Source: Scatophagus argus (lineage: Eukaryota; Chordata; Actinopteri; Scatophagidae). Taken from it: DNA of 64,000 bases. The notes under the pieces are model-generated. The model was not told the origin of the DNA, searched no databases, and saw only the letters and a program-made list of their open reading frames with translations. Position 1 is the stretch's first letter. Every line of letters begins with the position of its first letter. Both the position numbers and the translations under genes were made by a program. Location of the stretch: assembly GCF_020382885.2 (NCBI RefSeq), contig NC_058510.1, forward strand, positions 386,001 to 450,000, written 5' to 3'. Shown in pieces: positions 38,333-46,560 of the stretch.

Positions 38333-40055
38333 TCAACATGGAGCAAACTTAAAAAGACACTTAAACAAAAACCGGGCCTGAATGTCTTTCAACTCATGTT
38401 CAAAGACATTCCCCATCATACACACCTGTCTTCTGGAGGGTTTTCTTCTCTGTGGCATCCATGCTCTCTTCATCCTCTACCTGGGCTCGGCCTCGACTCC
38501 GCCCCCTGCTCACACGCATAAAACAAAAACACACCTGGTCAATTGCAAACCTGACAAACTGCTGAGGACTCTGTTTTCCAGCAGCCACACTTCCATGGCT
38601 GAGACATTTTTCAGCAGATTGAATGCATGACCACAGCTCATTTAGATAGAAACAGGAAGTACAATCACATAGCAAGAGCGACACATCACAAAGTCCTTCA
38701 CATAAGACATAACACGGCTCACATAAATACAGACACCATGGAACAGAAATAAACTGAAATAAAGTCAAAAGACACAAAGTCCCAAAGTTCACCAAAGTCT
38801 TCTGTTAATTCTGAATGGAGACAAACCCAACAGACCTGACGAGAGGAGCTCAGAGAGCTGCTGGTGATACAGGACAGCAGTACGTCTCTAACGTAGGCAG
38901 CTGTCTGACCCTGCAGGACTCTGTGGGTGATCACAGGAACCTGCAACTGGATTCTAATTATGACAAGGGGCCAGTGAAGACAAAACAAGACGTGTGTCAC
39001 AGGAGACACACGAGCTGATCTGAAGTTATGCAGCAGCATTTTGACCAAATGATCCAAAGATGTTCGGCTGAGGCAGGTAGACGGAGAGGGACAGTGGCGG
39101 ACTGGAGAGGGACCACAGTCGAGACAGGACCTGGTCTAGAGGAAGAACTCACAGTCTGATGCTGAATTAGATTCTGAGTCACAAGTGCAGCCTGAACAGC
39201 CTCTGTGACCTGATCCTGGATCTGTTTGCAGGATTCTGAACCAAACAAAAACTTCTGAACAGACAGAGAAGGACATGTGTCTTACTCTCTGTAGAGACAG
39301 TCAGGCAGAAAGCACTTAGCATGGCCCCACACCCACACACACACTGTGATCCATGCATTATAAAGTCTGTTTTATCTGCAGCAGCAGATAAAAGTTGGTG
39401 TAGACTAAGTCCAGCACACACCTCTCGTCCTTACTGCTCATTACCCAGCATGCACCTTAACCACTTCCTCCCCAGCAGATCTCGCTCACCACAACACACA
39501 CACACCCTGCAGATCGTGTGTGTATTTGTCTTCACATTCTGCCATTAACACAGTGAAATGAACCCACTTAGTGGGCCAATCGTGTGAGGCCCTGATTACA
39601 TCCCTCCTGTGAACGATGGCAGTGTGACCTCTCCTGTTTAACGGAGGCCTGTGTGGGTCATTGTTTACGGCTCGTCAGCTTACCATTATAATCCAGCTAA
39701 CAAAAAAAGATGATCAGAAAGTGAATGAACACACGAGCAAGACCTCACGCTTCTCTCCTGCAGGTTTCCATGAAGACATCCGACCTCCCCACTTACCCAA
39801 TACCACAAAGCGTCACAATCCAGACAGTCACACTTACTTCTTCCTTGATTTAGGAGGTGGAGGAGGAGGAGGAGGAGGGGCAGGAGGCGCAGAGCGGCCG
39901 CCGCTCCCATCTTTCCGAGGTCGTCCACGAGGCCGCCTCTCGGGAGTGGGGTTAGCAGCCGCAGCTTTAGCCAGCAGAGCGCTGCGTCCAGCGCGGGTGA
40001 TGGGAGGGGCCGGTCCTCTGTCCCGAGGCTCCTGAGACTGAGACTCAGATGGCAT
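2090..40055 (-). CDS. kmt2c: Histone H3K4 methyltransferase KMT2C (MLL3), N-terminal two thirds, about 60 coding exons
   Basis: KMT2C is the catalytic subunit of the COMPASS-like complex that monomethylates H3K4 at enhancers in the nucleus. Translated minus-strand exons align in order along vertebrate KMT2C: AT-hook RPRGRPRKD, extended PHD, PHD trio, the [16 protein letters not shown] block, a second PHD trio ([20 protein letters not shown]), [26 protein letters not shown]-like box, [74 protein letters not shown] and [10 protein letters not shown]-like segments. The last exon ends after [10 protein letters not shown] at 2,090 with a GT donor. FYRN, FYRC and SET exons must lie beyond the left edge. 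Reading phase was carried through 22 exons (8,809 nt) and agreed at each junction. KMT2C rather than KMT2D is favoured by the AT-hook and by xrcc2 and actr3b next door. Which teleost copy (ca or cb) cannot be told. Exons are described in the block entries that follow. Confidence 0.95.
5380..9299 (-). other. kmt2c: kmt2c exons 43-52: acidic and coiled-coil segments
   Basis: Exons: 8,901-9,299 ([20 protein letters not shown], then [12 protein letters not shown] acidic); 8,372-8,760 ([25 protein letters not shown]); 8,148-8,256; 7,488-7,883 ([17 protein letters not shown], containing an LXXLL-like core); 7,284-7,398 ([20 protein letters not shown]); 7,033-7,117; 6,891-6,954; 6,539-6,771 ([33 protein letters not shown]); 5,715-6,095 ([20 protein letters not shown]); 5,380-5,487 ([20 protein letters not shown]). 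The long Gln/Glu/Lys stretches are predicted coiled coil. Each matches human KMT2C in order. Confidence 0.88.
7122..7185. repeat. (CA)n microsatellite, about 31 units
   Basis: Uninterrupted CA repeat that directly abuts the acceptor of a kmt2c exon (7,033-7,117); on the coding strand the acceptor reads (GT)n then TTTCAG. Confidence 0.98.
9461..12201 (-). other. kmt2c: kmt2c exons 38-42: Gln-rich coiled coil and TPRP repeat linker
   Basis: Exon 38 (11,580-12,201) starts [20 protein letters not shown], a charged Gln-rich coiled coil, then Ser/Pro linker with [12 protein letters not shown]. Exon 39 (10,596-11,488) repeats DPY...TPGTPRP-like units, as in human KMT2C. Exon 40 (10,234-10,524) starts [17 protein letters not shown]. 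Exon 41 (9,723-10,078) encodes [20 protein letters not shown] and PPPPYPG. Exon 42 (9,461-9,645) encodes RPPQGLMPG-like linker. These are probably disordered segments of the nuclear protein. Confidence 0.85.
12202..14297 (-). other. kmt2c: Long kmt2c intron (about 2.1 kb), no other feature seen
   Basis: This intron separates the exon with the QEWKLRQ end from the [11 protein letters not shown] exon. I found no conserved protein text on either strand and no recognisable repeat apart from G-rich patches at 12,385-12,420 and 12,540-12,565. Confidence 0.5.
14298..15646 (-). other. kmt2c: kmt2c exons 35-37: HMG-like box
   Basis: Exon 35 (15,308-15,646) encodes [20 protein letters not shown] and then [20 protein letters not shown]. 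Exon 36 (15,074-15,147) encodes [20 protein letters not shown]. Exon 37 (14,298-14,496) encodes [20 protein letters not shown] and [10 protein letters not shown]. The combined segment is the HMG-box-like region of KMT2C/KMT2D. It is strongly conserved and split over three exons. The intron between exons 35 and 34 contains a Tc1-like relic. Confidence 0.88.
15951..17182 (+). mobile_element. Tc1-like DNA transposon relic with 20-bp perfect terminal repeats
   Basis: Inverted repeats TTTATGCATTTATTAATTCA at 15,951-15,970 and 17,163-17,182 are exact reverse complements. Between them, plus-strand fragments of a Tc1 transposase appear: the N-terminal helix-turn-helix ([44 protein letters not shown]), a middle part ([20 protein letters not shown]) and, after an inserted repeat, the DDE-end [20 protein letters not shown]. 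Stops and frameshifts make it inactive. It lies in the kmt2c intron between the exons at 15.3 and 17.4 kb, antisense to the gene. Confidence 0.88.
16622..16935. repeat. Repeat nested inside the Tc1 relic
   Basis: The transposase text breaks at about 16,622 and resumes at about 16,935. The inserted piece starts GATAAGATAAGATATGATAA and continues CCTTTATTAGTCCTATAACT, a dispersed fish repeat of unknown class to me. It must be younger than the Tc1 copy. Confidence 0.6.
17560..17785 (-). mobile_element. Tc1-like transposon relic, copy A (truncated)
   Basis: Starts with the terminal motif TAGACAAAAGTATTGGGATA and shares GCCCATCACACCAACAGGGA then CTTTAATGACGTCTC with copies B, C and D. Only about 220 bp is present, ending in a short AGATACAAG duplication. 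It lies in a kmt2c intron. Confidence 0.75.
19083..19463 (-). mobile_element. Tc1-like transposon relic, copy B
   Basis: Both ends are present: TAGACAAAAGTATTGGGCCA at 19,088 and CCCAATACTTTTGTCCATAT at the right end (about 19,438-19,457). The minus strand carries the distal transposase text ([10 protein letters not shown]). At about 380 bp it is an internally deleted, nonautonomous copy. Confidence 0.8.
19527..19885 (+). mobile_element. tRNA-derived SINE in a kmt2c intron
   Basis: A perfect A box (TGGCCTAGAGG, about 19,539-19,549) and a perfect B box (GGTTCGATTCC, 19,583-19,593) form an internal RNA polymerase III promoter. The body has GCCCTTGAGCAAGGCACTTA and CTCCCCGGGCGC, and the tail is AT-rich with CAATAAAGCTGATTCTTAAT. 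Its B box is identical to that of the SINE at 51.6 kb and the bodies are similar. Confidence 0.82.
21784..22302 (-). mobile_element. Tc1-like transposon relic, copy C (longest)
   Basis: Left end TAGACAAAAGTACCGGGACA and right end CCCAGTATTTTTGTCTATAT form imperfect terminal inverted repeats. The minus strand encodes [20 protein letters not shown] and [16 protein letters not shown], the last third of a Tc1-type transposase including the conserved SPDLNP segment. The N-terminal two thirds are missing, so it is nonautonomous. Confidence 0.82.
22838..24202 (-). other. kmt2c: kmt2c exons 18-22: second PHD cluster
   Basis: Exon 18 (24,101-24,202) encodes [20 protein letters not shown]. Exon 19 (23,868-23,972) encodes [20 protein letters not shown] and CGQCYHPYC. 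Exon 20 (23,493-23,674) encodes [34 protein letters not shown] and GAWKCKW. Exon 21 (23,107-23,271) encodes [17 protein letters not shown] and [10 protein letters not shown]. Exon 22 (22,838-22,947) encodes [14 protein letters not shown] and GFDCSLCR. These give three PHD fingers with complete zinc ligands, nearly identical to vertebrate KMT2C, so this is the most conserved part of the gene in the window. Confidence 0.95.
24316..27481 (-). other. kmt2c: kmt2c exons 13-17: acidic and Ser-rich linker with conserved basic block
   Basis: Exon 13 (27,281-27,481) is Glu/Lys-rich ([16 protein letters not shown]). Exon 14 (26,125-27,143, 1,019 nt) is Ser/Pro-rich then acidic ([14 protein letters not shown]), poorly conserved. 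Exon 15 (25,937-26,044) carries [20 protein letters not shown], nearly identical to human KMT2C. Exon 16 (24,942-25,067) encodes [16 protein letters not shown] and PVWSVRV. Exon 17 (24,316-24,435) encodes [16 protein letters not shown] and RGRSRLK, a glycine/arginine-rich basic block also found in human KMT2C. All five join in phase (1,1,0,0,0). Confidence 0.88.
27665..32340 (-). other. kmt2c: kmt2c exon 12: 4.7-kb Ser/Pro-rich exon with tandem 14-residue repeats
   Basis: A single exon of 4,676 nt, open throughout, encodes about 1,558 residues. It begins in phase with the end of the first PHD cluster ([21 protein letters not shown]) and then becomes low complexity. About 43 units of a 14-residue repeat come first, followed by about 950 residues rich in SP, TSP and HSP motifs. 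The acceptor is a CAG at 32,341-32,343 (coding strand) and the donor is GTGAGT at 27,664. Entry phase 2 and exit phase 1 match the flanking exons, which argues for a real coding exon and not a retained intron. Human KMT2C is far shorter here. KMT2D carries an unrelated-looking SPPPE-type repeat after the same PHD cluster. A role as a disordered, phosphorylatable scaffold is inference. Confidence 0.88.
30430..32165 (-). repeat. Coding tandem repeat, 42-bp unit, about 43 copies
   Basis: The 42-bp unit encodes [14 protein letters not shown] and close variants. Copies nearest the start of the exon (high coordinates) are almost identical; those toward 30,430 decay ([28 protein letters not shown]). 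Variation is concentrated at the first two residues (HS, HG, RS, CS, LG) and at Q/H and P/S in the middle. A block of eight units (336 bp) is itself duplicated. The period is a multiple of three and the unit lacks stops in several frames, so long spurious open frames appear on both strands. Confidence 0.95.
32460..34760 (+). mobile_element. Rex1-like LINE, degenerate, in the intron before the kmt2c repeat exon
   Basis: Plus-strand fragments of an endonuclease/reverse-transcriptase ORF in order: [37 protein letters not shown]-like; [20 protein letters not shown] with [16 protein letters not shown]; the catalytic [18 protein letters not shown] box; [35 protein letters not shown]; and the end [20 protein letters not shown]. 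Many frameshifts and stops separate them. A 3' UTR with CT and CA repeats follows and ends at CAAAAAAGCTTTCTGATTCT, about 50 bp before a kmt2c exon. Inactive. Confidence 0.85.
34808..35712 (-). other. kmt2c: kmt2c exons 9-11: PHD fingers of the first cluster
   Basis: Exon 9 (35,541-35,712) encodes a PHD finger ([36 protein letters not shown]). Exon 10 (35,075-35,189) continues with [20 protein letters not shown] and STGWSCK. Exon 11 (34,808-34,971) encodes [17 protein letters not shown] and a further Cys-rich stretch ending ICCY. The next exon, from 32,340, completes the cluster with [10 protein letters not shown] and YVCSVCRPQ. In KMT2C/D this cluster is implicated in nucleosome and H4-tail recognition. 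Three of these introns start with GT followed at once by CA repeats. Confidence 0.9.
35893..37307 (-). other. kmt2c: kmt2c exons 4-8: first extended PHD (ePHD) domain
   Basis: Exon 4 (37,128-37,307) begins [20 protein letters not shown]. Exon 5 (36,922-36,944) is a 23-nt microexon (CSSPEQC). Exon 6 (36,682-36,771) encodes [20 protein letters not shown], close to human GLPDAIDIQALFDSTG. Exon 7 (36,135-36,244) encodes [14 protein letters not shown] and [11 protein letters not shown]. Exon 8 (35,893-36,043) encodes [16 protein letters not shown] and [14 protein letters not shown] with trailing Cys and His ligands. Together these give the Cys/His pattern of an ePHD. Reading phases join cleanly (2,2,1,1,0,1). 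Confidence 0.9.
36252..36291. repeat. (CA)n microsatellite
   Basis: CG/CA dinucleotide repeat close to the acceptor of the ePHD exon ending at 36,244. Confidence 0.95.
37668..38505 (-). other. kmt2c: kmt2c exons 2-3: conserved RGR/acidic piece and an SP-rich extension
   Basis: Exon 2 (38,426-38,505) encodes [16 protein letters not shown], which matches the segment after the AT-hook in human KMT2C. Exon 3 (37,668-38,259, 592 nt) encodes about 197 residues of Ser/Pro/Glu-rich sequence ([34 protein letters not shown]) that I cannot match to the human protein here. It probably forms a disordered, proline-directed phosphorylation-prone linker before the extended PHD. Phases fit at both ends (1 in, 2 out). 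A CA repeat abuts the acceptor. Confidence 0.82.
38285..38330. repeat. (CA)n microsatellite, about 22 units
   Basis: CA repeat continuing into CACG variants, about 25 bp before the acceptor of the SP-rich kmt2c exon at 38,259. Confidence 0.97.
39838..40055 (-). other. kmt2c: kmt2c first coding exon with AT-hook
   Basis: The exon encodes 72 codons plus two bases from the ATG at 40,055. A classic AT-hook, [12 protein letters not shown], sits at about residues 39-50 and is followed by a run of nine prolines and KSRKK. Human KMT2C has the same hook near its N-terminus. A pyrimidine-rich stretch ending in CAG lies directly before the ATG on the coding strand, so this is probably exon 2, joined to a noncoding first exon in the CpG-rich segment near 43 kb. 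The donor is GTAAGT at 39,837, phase 2, and it joins in frame to the next exon. Confidence 0.88.
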
Positions 40056-41068
40056 TCTGGATGAAGAACAGAACAGAACAAAACAACAGACAGAGAGAGA
40101 GAGGGAGAAGGCGTCAAGTTTGTCTACTGGAAGAGATATGGAATGGGAATTCTTTCCAACAACCTATCTTTGTTTGACCACCATGCAGCTAATAACTTTT
40201 CACATGATTTTTGTGGAGGAAATCCTTCGCTTGAAACGGGAAAAACCATAAGTTAACATTACAAGCAGCTCCACAGAATGAGGAGTCACTTGCAAACAGA
40301 TAACAGAAAACAAATGCTTTCCACCGACTTAAAATTTAGAAACGAAATCAGGACAGCCCTAAAATTTTGTCAGATCGTAATTATCACAGAAATAACCTGA
40401 AACATTGCGATACTGTGGCCACATCGCAGAGCAGCTGGCTGCAGCCATGACAAACGTCGCATTTCAGCTGTCACTTCACCTGAACTCAGAGAGAAACTAC
40501 ATGACAAAGTGCATCAACATCTCAACAAAGTGAGACATCCTCTGTCTAGATAATAAGTCTCAGGAATCACATTTGGCAGCTAAACCTTCACTGACCATCA
40601 GATCAATAATTTAGAGGATCAACTTCAATCAGTACGTTCAGTATTGGGATCAAACCACTTGCCGGCGATGAAGTGCATCAGGTTTACTTTCTGCAGGTGG
40701 GATTTCCGTGTGTCAGATATTACGTAATCAATAAGTGTGTCAGATGGGACTCAGTGTGAGCAGGTAATCCTAAAGGGAGCAGCCCTCATTTTGAAGTCTC
40801 CACGGCGTCAGAGGTGCGGTCAGGTCACCAGCTGCAGGGTTTCCCCGCGAAACACAAGAACAAAACAAAACACGTGTCTGTATGATCAAACTGGGTCCAG
40901 CTGCGACAGACGCTGTGTGTGGACGCCTGTCCCGATTGAAAACGTCCAGCTCCACTCAGAACCTCTGCCCTTTTTGTGCAGCAAAAGCTCTCGTCCAGGA
41001 AGGCTTTCAATATTCTTACACTTGGTGTCTGCACAAACTGATTTCTGAGAGAAATTGTACTGAAATAC

Positions 41069-41170
41069 ATTATGTAGACAAAAGTATTGGGACAGTTGAC
41101 ATTACAGCAACAGGAACTTTAGTGACATTCAATTTGCAGCTGTAGGAGTTTCTGTGCATTGTTTGAAGAG
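41069..41170 (+). repeat. Solo end of the same Tc1-like family
   Basis: TAGACAAAAGTATTGGGACA at about 41,073 matches the terminal motif of copies A-C. The following 80 bp are only loosely similar (CAGCAACAGGAACTTTAGTG), so this is a fragment or a related family. Confidence 0.5.
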
Positions 41171-42317
41171 GCTAAAATAAAGTCACAATAAAGAAAATGA
41201 GTCAAAGTGTCTCATTTTTCTGACACAAGTTAAATGAACAATTCCAAGTGACCGACAGACAAACTATCAAACTACTTGTTGCGTTCAGACAGTCGTCAGT
41301 TATTCAGGCCAGTACCGGAAATTTCTCTTCCCTGTGACCCCTGGATCTGGACTCCAGTGTGTTACTTGACTACTCGACCTGAGAGTCGATATCCCCGGCT
41401 GACTTCCTGCAGATCCTATAGAAGCTTCTTCCTGCGCATACTTTCCCCTGACACATCGGACCAATGCTGGGAGAACGTTTTCTTGTTAACCAGTTCATCC
41501 ACTGACAAAAACCAGCCTGCCACTAAATCCACACAAGGACTGCAGGTGGATCCAGAGTGCAGCATGTCATGTCACTATGAACAGCCCCTCCAGCAGATAT
41601 CAGTGACCTACGACCCCCTTATTCCCAACTTTGTCCTGGAACTCCCTCTTCTCAAGGGTTCATCATTATCAGCTTTGTTCCACTGGTTCTGGTGATGACG
41701 GTCAGTTCATTTAAGAGATTATAACAGAACAGTCACTGAGGGCTACATCGAACGATTATTTGCATTACCAATTCATCTGCAGATCACCACGCCGATGAAT
41801 CAATTAATCGTTCATCACATCTGTTGCAGTGCACCACAGTCTTCGGTAACATGTTGTAAACAAGGGAGGGTTCACCGTTTCTGCTTTTAAGTGATTATTT
41901 ATGCTCAAATCAGTTTCTGATTGAAATCTGCATTCCTCTAAAGGTAAATTTACTGTTGAGTGTATCATGTAAGCAGACACCAGACATCTGAATAACCGGG
42001 TGAACCTTTGCGAGGCAGATGATGATGAAGATACTAAACCTCAATATGGAGGCTGGCTGACTTACCATGACCTGACCCTAGTCCAAACAGGACACAGCAG
42101 GAGGCCGAGCCCACCACACCATGGGCACCTCGTCTGCCATACGTTATGCTGCTCCACCAATGAGCCTGCAGTGTGTGTGTGTGTGTGTGCGCGCGCTACG
42201 GTGGCTGAGAGAGTTCACACAACATAAGCAAATTAGGTACACATCATTATCCCACACAGACACAAAGAAAAGTGCTGCATGGACATTAAATTGGGATTAA
42301 GCGACGTCCACTTTGAA

Positions 42318-42362
42318 TTTCCCTCGGGATCAACAAAGTGTCTGTCTGTCTATCACTTCAGG
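42318..42362 (+). repeat. LINE 3' tail with GTCT simple repeat
   Basis: TTTGAATTTCCCTCGGGATC followed by AACAAAGTGTCTGTCTGTCT is a fish LINE 3' terminus. No coding part is visible upstream. Confidence 0.55.
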
Positions 42363-42819
42363 TCAGTGTGTTCTCACTTCCTGGCTCACAGTCTTTTAGG
42401 TATCGGCTGTGCACCCAGCATCAGCCTCTGACTACAGACTGATCCTCTGGGGCTGTGATGATCTGGTCTTCAGAAACCTGAACAGCTTTCACGTTCTTCT
42501 ACATTCGACCAGGATTTGTTTTCTTCAGTGAAACAGAAGTTAAAGATTACACAAGTCTGACTAGACTGGAAAACAAACCGGACTTCACATTGACAATAAC
42601 ATAAACCTGAGATGTCGCAAGTGACACGACACACACTACACGAATAATAATTAATTACAAATAACTTATTAGACTAGTTTGTTATCAGTTCAGTTAACAC
42701 GGAATGTGATTAAGAGGTGAGAAAGTGCAGTGTGTGTGTGTGTGTGTGTTGTTAAACCATCTGTCAGAGGAGTTTTTACGAATATTGACTTTTAACTGAC
42801 TCGTTTATTATAGCATGAG

Positions 42820-43720
42820 TTAAATGCGCGTTACCCGCCACAGCTGCACGCATGGCTTCGTCACGACAAATCAATCATATTACCTCTTCAATTAAAACGG
42901 ACAGTACAAACAGAGCAGTTAGCCGTTAGCAGTTAGCTCCCTCGGACCGCCCAGTTGACTGATCACTTCTCTGTTAGCATTAGCGTTAGCTCGCAGGCTA
43001 GCTGTTAGCGCGCACTGGAAACGAGCGCTTCCCCCGCGCGCTTATTCGCCGCCGCACTTTAAATGTTAGGGACTGGCGTCAAGATAAAGCAGGAAGCTGC
43101 CAAAAAACTGTGGGGTAAACCTGCACAAGTGTCGACTGAAAGGTGAAATAGGCTCCTTACTGATTTGATGCAATTCTCTTTTTCCTCTCCAGCTTTCCAG
43201 CCAACTTAAACCGATCTGTTTAAATCCAACAGCGAAGTTCTCCGAAAGATCACATCTGTTTCACAAGTCTGGCATGATAAGATTTTCCGACGAAACATTC
43301 CCGTTGATCGTGGAAGGGGAAATTTGACGGTTTTGCACTGAAAATTGGCGAAAAATTAAACTTGAAGCGGTCGCTCCGTCATGGAGGCCATGTTTAGGAG
43401 CGACCGAAGCACCGCCTGTCAGCGCCAGCAGGAGAAGTAGGTCCAAGAAAACATTAACTGTTTCACCCGAGCAGACGCGTTTACCGGGCAGAGTCGCTAC
43501 TTTACGCGTGGATAAAAGCGACTTTGACCGGCGAGGGTTTAAAACGTGCTGGTGTGTGTGCGCCTACGTGAGGCTGGGTTCATTTGTTTGTGTTGTGTAA
43601 AAAAGTGTCTGACCCCGCGGAGGGATCTGTTGGAGGGCTGCTCTGGTGAAGCGGTCTCTGTCATCAGACCTGAAGTCCCGGACTGGAGCCGCGAGGAGCC
43701 GGACTGCTGATGCACGTGCC
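42820..43720 (-). promoter_or_regulatory. kmt2c: Candidate CpG-rich promoter and 5' UTR of kmt2c
   Basis: CpG density rises here against the AT-rich surroundings (GCGCGC runs near 43,010-43,045 and frequent CG from 43,370 to 43,720). The segment lies upstream of the kmt2c start codon and just downstream of the xrcc2 polyadenylation signal. No coding exon fits. The simplest reading is a CpG-island promoter with a noncoding first exon. The exact start site cannot be set from sequence alone. Confidence 0.5.
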
Positions 43721-43942
43721 TTCAACACGGACCACTCACTAACTAAACATGACGTTACTTTTTTTCTGTGACCTAATGACTTTTTCACAGCCTTCTTCCA
43801 AACACAACGTCCCCAGTTCGCCACAGAAGTGAGAGGGTCAACCAAAACACAGAGCGGCTTCTAAGAAATGACCAATGAAAGAACAAGAAATCGATGTCCT
43901 CGTGCGTTCTCTACAACCGCACCTCATGGGTCTCAGCAAACC

Positions 43943-43948
43943 TTTATT
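43943..43948 (-). terminator. Likely xrcc2 polyadenylation signal
   Basis: AATAAA on the minus strand (TTTATT on plus), about 120 bp after the xrcc2 stop codon at 44,067. It implies a short 3' UTR and cleavage near 43,925, only about 200-500 bp before the kmt2c CpG-rich promoter. Confidence 0.55.
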
Positions 43949-44066
43949 GACAAATGTATTTATACCTTAACCAAATACTATATAATACATACACACATAT
44001 AATACACATTTTTTATTATTAAAAATGAAATGTTTACAGTCCTGTGAACATGAGATCATCGTCACT

Positions 44067-45937
44067 TCAGATAAACTCCACTCCTCCATCCATCACGCAG
44101 AAGGAGCTGCTCCTGTAAGCCTTCGTCCTGCAGGAGGAGGAGGAGGAGGAGCAGTGGACGGTGAAGACCTGCTGTCTCCTCTGCTCCTTGCTGCACTCTG
44201 CTGTGGCGGACATGTTGTCTGCAGCCTCCTGCCTCGAGAACAGCAGCCGGTGGTTCACCAGCCGCTGCCAGGAGCGACAGAGGTGTGACCGGTCAGACTC
44301 GGAGGAGGACGGTCCATTGTAACTCCTCCTGATGGCGTGGCAGGTGGCGAAGACTGTGATCCTGTAGTCCCTGAGAGGAGGAGCCACAGATGAGACTGAT
44401 TCAACCAACGCAAAGGAGGATTTGTAGTAACAAAACTTGTTCTTTGCATTTAACCCATCCCTGAGGAGCAACGGGCAGCGCCAACCAACTCCTGCTATAC
44501 AGGGACTCAATCAAGAACAGTGACTAGAACCTCCACAGTGAACACGAGAACCACAGAAACCTCACAACAGACCTCTAGAACCTCCTTGATGAGCACAAGA
44601 ACCACCTAAATGGACAATTTTCAGTGGCCACAACAACCCCTGAGAACCCATGGAACCTCCTCAGTGATCACAAAAACCACATAATGGACCACAGGTACCC
44701 ACTGAAGACATTTAAAACCCTCAAGATACCTGACTACCACCACCTTAAGAACCATTTAAAGCACCCCATTGATGAACGGATACCTGAGCAGTCGGCCCAG
44801 CAGCTCTGCACATTTGGTGAGCTTCTCTTCTTGCTTGGAGATGCTGGACCCGCCCTCACTGCGGTCCAGCCAATAGAAAGCAGAGATGCTGTCAATCAGG
44901 AGGAGCGCCAGGCTCGGCCGTGATGACAGCGTGGTCTCTAGGAAGTGGAGGGTAAGGAGGAGCTGAGAGGAGGAGGAGCAGTGGACCACCAGGAGGCGAG
45001 CCAGACACGATCGCAACGCAGCCTCACTTGAACCGACCAAAGGGGAGCTGATGGAATGAACTACAGACAGACAGACAGCATTGTGTGCTTTATGCTCAAG
45101 AACAGGACAGGGACGTGACATGTTGATAACGTGTTATGTGTTCGACACACCACCAGGGGATTTAAAAGGCAGCTGGCATGAGTTAGCAGCTAGCTCTTTT
45201 TCTTTGAGGCGTGTGTGCACGTGTGTGCGTGCATGCCTGCATTCAGCCTGCTGTCCAGGATGCTGACCAGTCGTAACATGTCCAGACTGTAGTCAGTGTC
45301 TACGAACACAACGTCCACCTCCAAGCCGCCAGCCGCCACCGGCAACAGACAGCGACACAACAGGTGGTAGAGCAGCTCCGTCTTACCTGAGACACACACA
45401 CACAGAGTTCACAGGAAGTTCATACCTGGGTAACGGCGGGGCTGCTTCCTGTGAAGCAAACTCTCACCTGTTCCCTCTGTTCCATACAGCTCCACCACCT
45501 CACCTGGCAGAGTCAAACACACGTGAACATATCAGTCAAACACTCTGCCGCGTGTAAGAACAGGTATCAACAGAGTCACCAGTCATGTGGCTTCGATTCA
45601 TTCAGGTTATGTGACGTGTGCCGACATAAGGTGAGCGTGGTCAGTCACCGTGGTCAGGTCCTCCGTCTTCGGGAAACAGACGAGGTTCAATGTCCCTCAG
45701 ACAGCGACGAGCCTCCAGACGAGCGAACAGCTGCAGAGACACACAGACAGTACTGACACGTACTGCGAGCAACACACTGTCCAAGCATCAGCCCGTCACC
45801 AGTTTAACCCCCGAACCTCAACTGCAGATCAGACATAAAGTGACTTTACCGACAGTAAACGTCCAACGGGGACCCCGTGAGGACGCAAAGCTAACGTAAC
45901 GTGTCTGTTCTCTGACCTGGGCGCCGCTTTCGGTCAT
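44067..45937 (-). CDS. xrcc2: DNA repair protein XRCC2 (RAD51 paralogue), six coding exons
   Basis: XRCC2 is a member of the BCDX2 RAD51-paralogue complex that helps load RAD51 during homologous recombination in the nucleus. Exons: 45,918-45,937 or 45,917-45,937 (MTESGAQ); 45,649-45,730 ([19 protein letters not shown]); 45,468-45,503; 45,237-45,386; 44,784-45,060; 44,067-44,370. They assemble without phase conflict to about 289 codons; human XRCC2 has 280. Walker A is GTEGTGKT, split by an intron between its last G and K codons. Walker B-like [14 protein letters not shown] matches human LCLLILDSLSAFYW. The C-terminus GGVEFI matches human SGVEFC. The start was chosen because MTESGAQLFARLE aligns with human ESGTELLARLE; an in-frame ATG lies farther upstream at 46,087. 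The intron at 45,236 appears to start with GC rather than GT. Confidence 0.93.
44400..44520 (-). repeat. SINE 3' fragment in an xrcc2 intron
   Basis: The minus-strand text GGGATGGGTTAAATGCAAAG followed by AACAAGTTTTG matches the 3' body of the tRNA-derived SINE near 51.8 kb (GGTTAAATGCAGAGAACAAA). No A or B box remains. It lies in the intron just upstream of the last xrcc2 exon. Confidence 0.6.
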
Positions 45938-46554
45938 TTCAGCAGCAACTCGATGTTCTTCTTCGTCTTCCAAACGCCGCCGTTTCGATTTGAGCTCACT
46001 TCCTGTTTCCACGGTTTTACCGTAAAGAACAGGGAACGAGACGTTACCGTAATGAGTGTGATGCGCGACTCCTGAAGCAGGTCTCAACGGGACCAGTATC
46101 TGACACTGATAAATACCAGAGCAACTTCATTCGTAAAATCCTGTGCTTTTTAACAGAAATCCAGAACCTGCTGAACCGAAGTGATACCTAATTAATTACA
46201 CGCATAGCAGTATTATCAGCTTCATGTAGTAAAAGTACTGCAGTACTGTCAGCACCGGGGAGTAAAAGTACTGCATTAAAATGTCTGTGTTTGACCAGAT
46301 CAGAATGTTCATCCTGAAGCAGCTGCAGACACTTTGAACCGCTTTTTACACAGTTAATTTAGCAAAAAGGTTCCCAACCTGAGGGGTCAGGCCCCTGCAG
46401 AGGGCCACCAGACAAACCTGTGGGGTCCTCGTGTGATTAGTGCCGATACAGACATGTGTTTGCAGTTTCTGGACTTTTCTCTAACCTTTGCTTCTGCTGT
46501 GATGATGTGAAAGATGATCCAGACCCACAGACTGACCACACCAACAGTCACCAT

Positions 46555-46560
46555 TTTATT
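46555..46560 (-). terminator. Likely polyadenylation signal of the zinc-finger gene
   Basis: AATAAA on the minus strand, about 385 bp after the stop codon at 46,942. A second TTTATT-type motif is not obvious between, so this is the nearest candidate. Confidence 0.4.

Larger units (their letters stand above)
40056..42819 (-). other. kmt2c: Probable first intron of kmt2c, no gene seen
   Basis: AT-rich DNA between the ATG exon and the CpG-rich promoter. It contains a Tc1-family end (41,073), a LINE tail (42,320) and a GT/GC repeat at 42,172-42,197. Open frames here (for example 41,276-41,695) show no known motif. Confidence 0.5.

Noticed and set aside
41276-41695. 139-codon open frame on plus strand
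   Set aside because: No known motif, no splice or promoter context, and it lies in the probable first intron of kmt2c.
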